Part shown: positions 43,475-55,078 of the stretch, one piece after another | Layout of the letters: each line of letters starts with the position of its first letter | How positions within the stretch are numbered: the stretch's first letter is position 1 | From: Onchocerca volvulus | Lineage: Eukaryota; Nematoda; Chromadorea; Rhabditida; Onchocercidae | Direction of reading: 5' to 3' | Length of the DNA stretch: 64,000 bases | Assembly (NCBI GenBank): GCA_000499405.2 | Contig: HG738137.1 | Location: forward strand, 26,031,832 to 26,095,831 | Position numbers and translations under genes: made by a program | Notes under the pieces: model-generated | Seen by the model: only the letters and a program-made list of their open reading frames with translations | Told to the model about the DNA's origin: nothing | Database searches by the model: none

Positions 43475-45775
43475 GTTTTTTTCAAAATTTGACATTTCCT
43501 TTTTCAATTCTTTCTCAAATTTTTATATACATTATCTATTGCAAATTAAGCATTTCAAACCGATTACCCAACACCACAACAAGAAGCTACACCAATAAGT
43601 TCAGAGCAATTTTCAATTTGAATAGCCTGAAAGACAAACTTGCACAATTAATTAAGTTCTATAGTTAAAATTTGTTACAGAACATATTCTAGTATTAATT
43701 CAAGGAAATTTTTCTTGAAAATTTGAATAATATTTCGTGAATTAGATTTGAATCTTTTCAAATATGTTTAATCTTCCTTTCCTCAAAAAAGATTTGCATA
43801 ATGAAAACTATCAGAGTTACGAATTCTACATTGATTCAATTGATTCAATTTAATGAATTACCAGTATTCGCCCACTTTCCAAACTTCTCCATATTTGCCA
43901 GCATTTTTTTTTTTTTTTTTAATTTTATAATTCTCGGCAATTTTTCAAAAATTATTGAAAATTTGATAGGATGAAACAGTAGGAATTATTAATATTCACA
44001 TTTGTTACTTTGTATGTATTTATTCTTTCTTTGAATTGAATTGAATTTATTCTTTTTGCGAAATGATTAAGCGGGTTAGATGTAAAGCGAAGATGATACG
44101 ATTGATTAAATATGAATTGAATTTAAAAGACATATTTTAAAAATCTGAATTGAAATACTTAGATTAGGAAAGGGAAAATTCCTCTTTTTAAATCAACATC
44201 CTGATATCGTATCCTTGAACGTTAACCTATGTCGAAAATGACTTACTGTAAATCAGTGCATAAATATCAGTACAAACAATTTCATATTTGTATACGATAT
44301 CATCAAATTTAGATAGTTGTATACATTTCCTCTAACTGAACATTGTATTTAGTGTCATATTTCCAAGTATTTTGCATCTACTAGCTTATTTGCCAAACTA
44401 TGCCTTATTTGCTAAACATTTATTGAATTAGCATTTATATTCGTGAAGTAAAAACTAATACCAAATCGTTCCGCCCCAGTATAACACCGACAAAATATTT
44501 TGATAAAATAATTTGGTGATTGGATCAGATATCCACGATATAGTTTGTTAAGTTCCCAGGACGGAATTGATTTGATAAAAAGATATTTCAAATGGTAACT
44601 TTCGTTAAAAAATGATTAAATGTCATCATTTTGTCAAATATCCTGATGAAAAGGTACATATTTTAAAGTGAAAGAAATTTTAATGATTGAATGAATGGGC
44701 AAATAGCGAATAAATTAGTTCTGGTGCTGCGACAATTGAAATGTCCGTCATTTGTTTAAAATTATGACTAATATTTTAAAACATAGGAGATTCTTCATTG
44801 TCCTTCGGTGATATTACAAAGGAATCAGATTCGCATCACTTCATCCTGATTCGCAAAGTGCCTGAAATCGTTACCGTGAATAAAAGTTTATAATATCGAA
44901 GATTTTGCGATATTTATGCCAAAAATGTTAAACTTGATTGATTTCGATCTCAAACAGAGTGATTTTATCGCATTTGTCACTTAACATTATTCAATTCCCT
45001 TCAATTATTAAAGATTAGTTAATATTTTCCTATTTTTGCCCATTACAGAAATTAGTCCAACTTCTGTTTAATAACTTCCAGAAAAATAAGTTTCGAAAAA
45101 ACAGTCAAGGGCAAGAATTTTAAATTGATCGAAAAGTTCGAAACAGTGTTCAATCTACGATCATATATCTTTCGATACAAATTCGTAGTTTTCCCACATA
45201 TAAATTGTCCATTTTATTGTTTACTTTGCTCAATATAATGCTCCTCTATCCCATTTTCCCTTTGAAGTCCATTCGCATTCTTCAATTCAGGTCAACGGAT
45301 TAATCATTAATATTAATTCTTCATACAACAGCATTTATCAATTTCTGAAATAAAGCAAGATAAATCCAAGTGATAGTGAAAAAATAGAAACCATTTCCTC
45401 TAGAAAAAAAAAGTTATTAACTTGAAAAATTTAAATATATCCTTGTCTTTATTTCACCATTTGATGGTGAGTGGATTAATCTGTAACATTTCAGTTCATC
45501 TATTTTGAAAATATGAAATCAGCAACGGCTTTTCATGCAAAGATGCAAAACTTTGACAGCCAGAACCTCGTAGTTCATCAGAACATCTTGGATAAGCGTA
45601 CAATTATATGACCTTTTTTGAAATTAGAATTTCGAACTAGTATGAAATGAATCAAAATTTTATATTTTGATCTCTTTTTTATACTCGCCCTATAATTCCA
45701 TTGCTCGAGGATATTTAGATTTTTTGATTTATAATACCGCAGAACGAATGACTGTAGAAAACTTTAGTTGGATGA

Positions 45776-45807
<32 letters not shown>

Positions 45808-45908
45808 TGGAAAAGGAAAGGTTAAAATTTGAAAAAAACTTAAAAAATCCCCAAAAAAAAGAAAAATGCAATAAAACATCGGTTAATCAGGCCAACAACT
45901 AACTTTAA

Positions 45909-46193
45909 ATGCCTCAACAAGCAGACGACTTGATTACTGGTCAAGGTGTTGTAAGCAGTAGAGCAGCCTCCATACTGCGATCTGTTGAGACTTATCCTTT
46001 GATTGGACGATTTGTTTTATTTTTATTTCTTATATATACTGGAAAATCATTCCTTAAAATTATTTTTTTTTTTCATATATTAGAAAAACTTTGCTTTAGA
46101 TTTTTTTTTTTTTGTTATATGCATGAAATAATTAAAAATAAATTGCTGAATGATACTTATATCAAAGATGATAAAGATCTTTGCAGTTTATAA
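45909..46193 (+). CDS. Possible small protein or first exon, unrecognised
   Basis: An ATG frame of 94 codons. The first 36 or so residues look protein-like (MPQQADDLITGQGVVSSRAA, then SILRSVETYPLIG). They are followed by a hydrophobic stretch and then Phe/Lys-rich, AT-driven sequence. The pattern suggests a real first exon read through into intron, but no downstream exon joins convincingly. No family recognised. It may be chance. Confidence 0.25.
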   Translation: MPQQADDLITGQGVVSSRAASILRSVETYPLIGRFVLFLFLIYTGKSFLKIIFFFHILEKLCFRFFFFCYMHEIIKNKLLNDTYIKDDKDLCSL

Positions 46194-46299
46194 AAGAATT
46201 TTAACAATCGATTTCCAATACTTCGATGTAAAAAGGTGAATTTTTTATTGGTAATTGTGATAAAGGCGAGCTGCAAAGGCTAATAAAAGAAAAAAAGAT

Positions 46300-46417
46300 T
46301 ATTCCAGAATCTATTCTCTTTCTTCCTTAAATTTCTCATATATACTAAAAAATATTTTCCAGAATCTATATTTTCTCTTTTTCTTAAATTTCTCATATAT
46401 ATTATGGAAAATTTTCT
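46300..46417. repeat. About 58-bp imperfect tandem duplication
   Basis: Two adjacent stretches share TTCCAGAATCTAT, TTTCTC, CTTAAATTTCTCATATATA in order. Non-coding. Confidence 0.7.
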
Positions 46418-46579
46418 CGAAAATATCAAAGTAGATCTTAATTTTTATTAAATATAATCATGATGTTATAAGTAGACAGAGTAGTCTCTATACTATAGAT
46501 TCTTTGATTTTGTGTGCATAGATGTAAGATAATTTCTAATATATGTATACATATATACATTTATGTGCATGTATGTGAA

Positions 46580-46589
<10 letters not shown>

Positions 46590-46612
<23 letters not shown>
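46590..46612. repeat. (TA)n microsatellite
   Basis: Run of TA dinucleotides followed by poly(T). Confidence 0.95.
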
Positions 46613-46621
<9 letters not shown>

Positions 46622-47378
46622 TTTCGTATATTATTTCGTATTATAAAATGTTCTTTTTTATAAGAAAATGAAAGACTTATTTCTAAAAATGTCACATAAT
46701 TGCATATTGTTTTTTTTAAATTATCAATTGCATTGAACCTTAATCTTTCCATTTGTTTTTGAATGTCGAATTTTTTTTTTGAAATAAAGTTTTGACAGTA
46801 AATTCATTTTTTGATCGAATTTTTCGGAAAAATTCTTAAATATGCTCTATTGCAGATTTTATAATTTCAATTGACATTTTTTTTCAGCAAGGTTTATTTT
46901 ATCATTGTTTTTAAGAATATTTTATTTTGAATTTTATAGCATACTAAAAACAATTCAACGATTTCTGCAAAATTAGTCGCACAAAATAAGCTATGCAAAA
47001 AGTCGTTCAATTCGATTTCTAAAGTTTAGTCCAATTTCACTTTTTTTTTTTTTTTTTATCTGAAAATATTTCAAACTTTTTTTTTTATTCAATTACTATT
47101 TTCAACTTGAACTTTATCAATCGTAATCTGAATGTTTAATATTTAGATTAATTTATTTTCAATCAAAACGATAATAATATCGTGAAAATACAATCGTAAT
47201 AATACAATTACATTTTCATCCTGCAGATAAATTTTTAATGAAGTACTGATTTCACCAATAATAGGATGTCACTTAACAAAAATTGTTATATATTATGCAT
47301 ATATGGTCCAATTTTACCTTTTAAATCATCATTTCTGTTCTGCTCAAAACAAAAAAAGTCGCTTATTGATGAATTGAT

Positions 47379-47424
47379 TTTCGCTTTCTTCGCAATCCCT
47401 TACGGTTTTGCGAAGAAAGCGAAA
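47379..47424. repeat. Perfect 17-bp hairpin
   Basis: TTTCGCTTTCTTCGCAA (47379-47395) and its exact complement (47408-47424) flank a 12-base loop. The stem is richer in GC than its surroundings. It could be a structured RNA element, a terminator-like fold or a small foldback insertion; nothing decides which. Confidence 0.85.
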
Positions 47425-49170
47425 CAAATTGTGCGATGTCGGCAAAATCGAAACATTGACATAATCCAAATGTTATTTATAGTAGAAATTTGTAATATTT
47501 CTCAGACGTGTAACTTATCCACATCGCGGCGCAATAGCCTTTATTCTCTTCTAAAAGTCGCCAATTCGTTCCCAACTTGTGGTACCATAAAGTTGTTGGG
47601 GAAAAAGATCTAAAATTTGTAATTGGTTCCAAACCACAGAACAGCGTGATAAAGCATGTGGAAAAAAAAAAAAAAAACGAATAATATAAATATAGCTAAA
47701 TGGAATACTTTGCATTCATTTAGATCATCCATACAAAACTTCGTTAATGAGCAAACCGTTTTGCCCATTTAATTTGATATCCCAGCTATTCGATTGATCG
47801 GTATAGTGTAGAACAACGTGACATCTGCTTCCGTAAAATTGCTTTTCAAATGACAAAATCTGGTTTGCAGAATTTCGGCCAATAATCAATCATCATATTC
47901 TTTAAAACAATAAGTGTTCCATGAGGACCTCAAATAAGCGCCAATAGATGAAAGACGGATTCACTAATTCATCCAACTTATCAAATTTATACTCAAAATC
48001 CTCGAAAACAAGCAGTTCATCAGTTAAGATGTTTACTCGGATTTCTGACAATTCTTTTATTGGAAGCACTACTCACATTACACTGTTTGATTGACCCGAT
48101 TTGACGGTTCGATGCTGAAAAATAACTTCATTGATAACACCTCAAGCAACGTTAGGTCTTCGATCTGTTGATATCAGTGTCGATCCATTGCATATCTTAT
48201 CACCAGATGCTATCTCTTCAAGCTCATTTGTTATCAAGCATCATTTGTATTCAAACTTGAGTAATTAAACATTGCAGTACGACTCCTTCAATAAAAGAAC
48301 TATCAGAAATCCATGCAAATCAGCTTAATTGGTGGATTGCTTGTATTCGAAGATATTGAGGATAATGATAAGTTGGATAGATTGTATCACTTATCTCTTA
48401 TCTATTGGGCTTATTTGAAGTCTTGAAGGAACATTTGTTGTTTCAAAGAATATGCTGATTATTGGCTGAAATTCGGGAAATTCGATTACAAATTTTGTCA
48501 TTCAGAAAAGGAATTGTAAAAACAGATATCACGTTGTTCTGCATTATATCGATCAACGAATGGCTGGAATATCAAAATAAATGGAAAAAAAAGGTGTGCT
48601 CATCAATGAAGAAGTTATAATATGACAATTTGAACTGAGCTCGAAGTATTCCGTTTTGTCATATTTTTCGTTTTCCTTTCAACTGCCTTTTTATATTCTT
48701 CTGTGGCATGAAACCAATTATAAACTATCAGTATTTTTCCCTAACATACGAAGTTTTAAGCATGCCAAGAAAAAATGATTTTTACTCATTCCACGTGATT
48801 CTTCAACAAAACAAAGCGATGCAAGCGCATTCCTGCTTCATGAGTAGATGAAAATGTGAAAAGAAAATGCTAAATATTGATAGATCCTTATGAGAATTTA
48901 AAATTTTCAAATCCTTGCGATCAGACTGAAAATGTAAATCATCGCATAATTGCTAATGTTAACAATTTATTGTTCATCAAAATAGAATTAGTTTTATTTT
49001 ATTACATTTCGAATAAAAAATTTTGTATGTTTGCGCATCTAATCTCGTTTTAGACATCGAAAAATGAAGGAATGTTGGAAAGAAAGGTTTCTGAAATGGA
49101 AAGTTTGACGCATTTGTTCGCTTTTATTGATTCTTTATTTGCTTCAATTTTCTTTTTATCTATCTGATTA

Positions 49171-51363
49171 TCATTTTACATATTTTTTCTTTTGTCGTCG
49201 CAAGATGTTTTCGTGCTGAAAAGCAAACTGATGCAAATTAGTTAAATATAAAATTATTTGAAACATGCATTATTCTTGATATATACGAGTTCGTACTAAC
49301 CGAAAGTTTCTTCCTATTTTTTAAACTTTTCATTTTTAATTAAACATATACTTTTGTAATTTATGCTAAAATTAAGCAGCAAAAAACCAACTGCAATAAG
49401 GGCTTTTTTGTCATTTATTCATTACTTGTCCCTTATTTTTCTTTCTAAAATTACGCGAAAAATTCCCATGAAAGCTTACATATACACCCTTCTTTCCGAA
49501 AATTTTTTCTTTTGCAAGTTGCAAATAAATTAACGGACGTCGATGTAACGGTACATAAAAACCTGGTGGCTTATTTGCCAACCGGGGTAATTCTACGCCA
49601 TCGGGAGGCGCCTAAAAGATTATGATAATGATAATAGCTGTTAAATCAAAAGGTTTATTTTTTCTTTTGATTCATAAAAACTCAATCATTTGAATTAAAA
49701 GAAAAATAATATAATTTTCTTTATTAGAATTATATTTTTTGCATTTGTTGAAAGTGTTTTTATTAAATCCAATTTCAAGATGTTTATCTGGAAAAAAAAA
49801 AAAAGTTAAAACTATTCTGGCTTAGTTATAAGATTTTAGCCAGTTATAGAAATGCTTATAATGTTGTAGAAAGTAATTTCCATCTCAAAAGCTAAGAATG
49901 ATATTCTTATCTAAAATTAAAAAATATCAATGTAATTCGAGATTTTTTTGATGTAAAATGATAGAATATTTCAGATAAACATCATGAAATTGGATTTAAT
50001 AAAATTTAAAAAAGTTATACCATAACGATAGCATCAATTTGTCGTACAAGTGAACGCCAAACAAAAACTGCCATGATAAGACCCAAAATACAAGGTATCA
50101 CAACTGCCATTATATAGATGAAAAAATGCAAACCACTGAAATGTTAATAACATTAAATAATTGATAAGACAACATAACATATAAGATCAGAAAAGTTTGA
50201 ATACAGCAATTTTTTTTTTTTTTTTTTTTGATAATTAGAAGTAGCGAAATTTGGATACAGTGATTTTTTTTTTTTTTTTTAATTATTAGAGTAGCGGAGT
50301 ATTTGCATGAAAAATCTTAGAAATGTGTCAGATTCTCAAAATTTTTATACTGCTGAAAGTTGGAATTATTGTCGCAGCCAGTATGATCATAATTTAAAAT
50401 CTTTGTTTGAAGTGATTGCTTAAATAATATTAATAGATCATATTTTTGTTCAATAATCTTACATTATATGAAGGCGTAAAAGTTTGCAAGTTTTGGCTGT
50501 ACTATAGTAAAAAGATCGATCACGCTGTACATTTGCTGCAAATGTTGCTGCTTCTATTATAAATTCTGCTAATTGATTGTTTATTTTTGTTTGTATTCCG
50601 TAAAAATGTGAATCACTATATCCACGATAATCATTTGAACTCTGTGAAAAAAAAATATATATATGTATATTAATTAAAATGCATTCCGCCATTTATCTCG
50701 CATCAGCGATGGATAACTAGAATTTTGGAATCATTGGAATTCTTCAGAATCAGATTACTACTGAACTCTTGAGAGTGAGGTATAATCATCGAAGATTTGA
50801 TCAATATCGATCGAAAGTGGAGATACATGTGACCAAAAGTACTTAGATGCTTGTTAAATAGAAATATCGATCCAAAATTTGATTTGAATTTAAAAAGTTA
50901 TCTTTTTAAAACATGTAAATTGAAAGCGAATTCACGAAGTCCATTGTTTTTTGTTCAAGCAAAAAAGTTTGATTTTGAAGAATTGAGAAATGAATTATTT
51001 TTGTATTATCTGACTTTAAATTTAATTAAATTTAAGATTCGATTTTTCCTTCAATTCATCAACAGACATTTGCCAGTTATACATGGTATGTATATAATGA
51101 TCGAGCTTCATGTTTATAATGAACCAGATCTACTTTTAAATCCTGGATAGAAAATAATTATTCATACCATTATTTTCAAATGATTTTCTCTTCCAACCAA
51201 TTAGTTATCATCAAAAACTTACTCGTTTAAAACGATGCAAATTTTCCATTTTCGCGCGCAGGATTTCATCTTTAAACAAGCTGAAATCCGGTAGCAATGT
51301 TTTATAGCACGTCATCTCGCTTATCGTTAATATTAGTAATAAATATGCAAATTTTGGTTCCAT
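49171..51363 (-). CDS. Unrecognised nematode membrane protein with signal peptide
   Basis: Five phase-consistent exons give 203 aa: 51363-51223, 50641-50463, 50135-50021, 49611-49480, 49215-49171. A signal-peptide-like start (MEPKFAYLLLILTISEM) ends near residue 18. A polar ectodomain of about 90 residues follows, then one strong TM segment near 109-133 (FIYIMAVVIPCILGLIMAVF). A basic cytoplasmic part carries LPRLANKPPGFYVPLHRRP and a Lys/Arg-rich end. Predicted topology is type I single-pass. The last exon is chosen because a consensus donor (TAT then GTAAGC) joins in phase to a CTTTTCAG acceptor; without it the frame reads on for some 20 residues to another stop. I do not recognise the family. 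It is last in a same-strand run with mitoguardin, a small protein and SURF6. Confidence 0.75.
49757..50004. repeat. Inverted repeat (about 34 bp) in an intron
   Basis: 49757-49792 and 49971-50004 are near-perfect reverse complements (shared core AAATTGGATTTAATAAAA; one internal mismatch seen), about 180 bp apart. They lie in the intron before the exon at 49611 and end 17 bases from the exon at 50021. This is MITE- or foldback-like; no target-site duplication is obvious. Confidence 0.7.
50200..50295. repeat. Tandem T-tract repeat in an intron
   Basis: Two copies of a unit of about 55 bp: a GAATACAGCAA or GGATACAGTGA segment, then a poly(T) tract, then (G/A)AT(A/T)ATTAGA and GTAGCG. Confidence 0.65.
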
Positions 51364-51981
51364 CGCTATTCTAAAGATTATCCTAACAATAATGATTTGA
51401 AAATGTTAATTTAAAAAAATTCTCAGGTTTTACCGAATTCCCTTTACTTCTCAACAATTTAGGACGAAGATATAAATAGAGGTATTGAGTAAGTGGAACA
51501 ATTTATGTGAACTTAAGTATCTTCATTAATCTAAAAAAAATTACAGCCCAATCTGTACCACAATAATGAAAAACACCTGCCTTACAGCTAATAATAAAAT
51601 ACAATGTTATGAAACAAGAAATGCGATTATATTTATTCTCGTCATAAGATAACAGCGAAAATATTACGCGAAATAAAAAATGCATTGCAAAGAAATTGAA
51701 GTTTGCAAGTGACAATCTATCACAGTCTAACAGTTTTATAACATAAACTCTGTCAAACTATATGATTCATAAGAAATTTAAAAAAAAAATCACTCTTTCC
51801 AAAGTGATAAACACTACAACAGTCTTTATATAGAGTATCATTCAAGGATGAAAAATATATCTCTATCTGCAATCCATTAGTGACTGCAACAACTCACTGA
51901 AGAAAGAAACCTCGATTTTCCAAATAAAATTGAATTTATATGTGACGTAAATTTAGAAACAAAAATGAATCACAACGATTA

Positions 51982-53518
51982 TCACAATATTCTTCCCTTC
52001 TTTCGAGCTTTTTGCATCTTCCTTTTTTTGACGATATCTTTACGAGCCTGGATATTAGCTGACCGTTTTTCTTGTCTTCGGGCTTGCATCTGCTGCGTAT
52101 GCTCAACACGACTCGCCCATTTCTTTTTCTTATATTCTTTCATCTTCTCCTTCCTTTTTAAACTTCTTTTCAAAAGCTCTGGATTATCCTGCAAAAATAC
52201 AAAAGTAAATATGTTCAAACCGGTTCTGCAGTAAAATTTTGATTCTTAGAAAATTGAAGAAAGCAGCATTTTGATAATGTAAATTTCCGATTTTACCTTA
52301 ACTTTCTGTCCTTCAGCACGACTTAATGCTTTCTTCCATTGGATATTATTTTCAATTCTCAAAGCCTTTTCAGGATTCTTTGACCGCACATGTTCTAATC
52401 TTTCTTCTCTTTTCTCAGCTTTTTGAAGCAATCGCTTATAATCTTTACCGGTGAATTTATCGCGTTTGTCTTTTTTTGTTTCTTTCTGAAACAAGCGACT
52501 ACTAATGCTTGATGTGCATAAAAATATTTTAAAAATGACTGATTGTAAAAAATTATGCCACCTGTTTTTCGTCTCTTACAATGAAATCAAATTTTGAGAA
52601 AATCAATTTGTCATCTTTTTTCTCCATTTCTCCTGATATCGATTCCCTTTCCAATTTTGGACGTTTGCTCGATACTGCCTCATCTGTAGGTAGCCTGAAA
52701 TTTCCTGGAATGTAAATAAACAAAAAATGGTTAGGCTATCTAATTGCTTACTGCTTTTTAAAATATCAAAGAGAAAATCAGATACAATAAAAAATCTTAT
52801 AAATTCCACAGTAAAAATAATATAAGGGATGAAAATAATGACAGAATCAGGTCCCGAAGGATCCTGAAAATTTCGTCAAAATTTTTTAAGACTCCTGAAA
52901 AAAATCTATATGAAATATACTTTGAATTTTTCATCTGTTGCTTAGCTACTGTCCTTCTTTCCTTCATTTTCAGTTTACTCATGCGTCGTTTCAATTTCCT
53001 CTTTTCTTCATACTGGTATGCTGTCATTTTACCACGTCTTTTTGCTAAAAAAAAGAAAAAAAAAATAAATATATCAACCACACAATTCATTAGCTGGTTA
53101 TGAACCCCATTACAATAATATAAGATTCACAGAGAGAAAAAAAAATCCGTCGGTGCCAACAATTTTCTTAAAGGATAGTTTAAGTTGAAAATTGCTAATT
53201 GAAATAGAAAAATTTACCTCTGAATTGTTCCAGTTTTTCCTGCAGTTTCTTAAGAGCTAACTTACGACCTTCCAAAGCATCAGCTGGTGCTACTATGGAT
53301 GTGGTCGCGAAAGATGAATTACTTTTTATATCACTCGTAGCATTTTCATGTATTCTTTTTCGATTATCATTAGCATATGTTGTTCCATTTATGAGACTAA
53401 ATATAGCAAAGTCAATATGGTTGTCAATTTTTCTCATAAAGAAATTTGAAACTTTATTCCATCTCAAATCGCAAAAATATTTTGAACTGCGCAAAAGTAT
53501 TTGTTTATATCTGGACAT
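51982..53518 (-). CDS. SURF6: SURF6 / Rrp14 nucleolar protein
   Basis: Nucleolar RNA-binding protein of the SURF6/Rrp14 family, needed for 60S (and early 40S) ribosome assembly. Five phase-consistent exons give 317 aa (human 361): 53518-53218, 53044-52921, 52694-52562, 52485-52297, 52188-51982. The N-terminal YKQILLRSSKYF matches the family start. A basic, coiled-coil-prone middle follows, then the short KLIFSKFDFI landmark. The SURF6 domain has GKDYKRLLQKAE, NNIQWKKALSRAEGQKVK and LKRSLKRKEKMKEYKKKKW, ending KARKKGRIL. The exon 3 acceptor at 52695 is chosen for phase and because it leads to LPTDEAV; the acceptor 10 bases upstream is out of phase. The ATG lies 209 bases downstream of the previous gene's stop, a spacing typical of operon genes. 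Confidence 0.95.
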
Positions 53519-53640
53519 TTTTTTGTTTTATAAACAACAAATTTTAAAAGTACTTTCACAAACAACTTTTTTTAATAAATATATATGCCGATCGCATTCA
53601 ATTCCAAAGTTCTAGGAAACGATAAATATAGTTTTCACTC

Positions 53641-53644
<4 letters not shown>

Positions 53645-53706
<62 letters not shown>
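53645..53706. repeat. 62-base poly(A) tract
   Basis: Uninterrupted A run on the plus strand, meaning poly(U) in the minus-strand transcript. It lies between the stop of the 150-aa gene and the SURF6 start. Its length in the assembly may be unreliable. Confidence 0.95.
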
Positions 53707-53708
<2 letters not shown>

Positions 53709-53727
53709 AAAAAAAAAGGAAAAAAAA

Positions 53728-54492
53728 CTACCTTCCATTTAGTACTTTGGCAAAAGAATTAGTCGAATTATCAGGATTCGAAACTCCTGAGTCGATTGAC
53801 TTACTTTTCTCCAACTTTATAGTTTTGGTCGTTTTCATTTTCTTCATTGTTTTGGAAACTATTTCAGGCTAAAGAAACAATTTTTCAGGTAGAAAAATTA
53901 GGAAGCTCTAAAATTTTCAAATCTTTGCACTATGAAAAAAGCAAGCGTAATACTTATAAAGTAGATAATGCAAAATATTCCTACCTTAATAGGCATTGTA
54001 TTACTATGATTTTTTGCCAACCAATCCAGAACATCAGTGATTGTTCGACAATTTACACCTATTTCGCGAGCCAGTCGATGCTTCGAAGTTTTACTAAGCC
54101 TTTGTTTTTGCTCTGAAAACAAACCTATTGCAATAAAAACTATTTATTTTCTTTTATAAAATCGTCAAATTCCTTTATCAAAATCAACAAATAAATCTCG
54201 CCCATAAACTAAATTTTCCAATCAATGACAAAGTACCGCCTGATAAACTTTAAAAAAAAAAAAAAAACATTCAGACATACAAATACAATAAATCGATGTT
54301 TTTAGAATGATGAAGCCAACCGTTTGTTAGATTTTCATCAATAATTTTGTGTTTCTGTTCACGAAGGTTGTCCATTGTCTCATCATCGAATTGCCAATTC
54401 CCGATTGGTATCAAATTAATATTTTTTTTGATGATCTCATCTATTTCTATACATTTCTCCAACAATTTTGCCCTGTCCTCTTTCGGAAGCAT
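53728..54492 (-). CDS. Unrecognised 150-aa protein
   Basis: Three phase-consistent exons: 54492-54321, 54124-53985, 53868-53728. A TTTTTTAG acceptor lies four bases before the ATG, as expected for a spliced-leader trans-splice site. Residues 1-57 are helical and charged (MLPKEDRAKLLEKC). A central basic segment (SKTSKHRLAREIGVNCRTIT) is followed by DVLDWLAKNH and recalls a helix-turn-helix or an SRP54 M-domain-like helix pair; this resemblance is weak and only by eye. The tail is Lys/Ser-rich. Function unknown. It sits 586 bases after mitoguardin and 209 before SURF6 on the same strand. An alternative is that the upstream open codons in the ORF belong to a missed 5' exon. Confidence 0.7.
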
Positions 54493-55078
54493 TGCAGCTA
54501 AAAAATGAAACAAATCTTGTGGTCAAAATCTTATTAATAGGGAAATTAAGAACTACTAACTGATTATAAATTAAACTCCCGTTTTCCGAAATATCCAAAA
54601 AATTGCAGATATACAGGTGAAATTACATTGAATAACGTCTAGACTGCATTTGTATCATCACACAAATAATATTTTGTTGCTGGTAATAATTGAGTATAAA
54701 ACTCTTTAAAACCCTTAAACAAACTAGTTGGAAATAATTTAATGAAAAAATCATCACCAATACATATACAATTACATATTCAAAGTGAAGTATCAACAGA
54801 AAATTTAAAAGTTGAGGAGATCAAGTAATATGTTCAAATGCTAATTAATTGATAAGTCCAATATAGGTTAGATATTCGAAAAATATTTTTAAAAAATTCA
54901 GAATAAATTATGCTTCATAGTCCTTCACTGTAAAGCATTTTATTTTTCTCATATAACAAATAGTCCGGTTCATTTTTATTTGCGTTAATATCTCTAAGAA
55001 CGCTCATTAGTGTAAGTATGGAATAATATAAAGTACAGAATTACAAAAACAAGTTACGATTGAACTAAACAAAAAATA

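Larger units (their letters stand above)
43475..49170. other. Long region with almost no gene content
   Basis: About 5.7 kb. It holds poly(A) 45780-45806, a TA microsatellite, a duplicated stretch at 46300-46417, a strong hairpin at 47379-47424 and one possible small frame at 45909. A 115-codon plus-strand frame at 47266-47613, which contains the hairpin, matches no family. The rest shows nothing recognisable. Confidence 0.5.

Noticed and set aside
47266..47613. 115-codon plus-strand frame
   Set aside because: No family, and part of it is the palindromic hairpin at 47379-47424, which alone keeps the frame open there.
53585..53872. Plus-strand frame containing a long poly-Lys stretch
   Set aside because: Produced by the poly(A) tract; the real coding here is on the minus strand.
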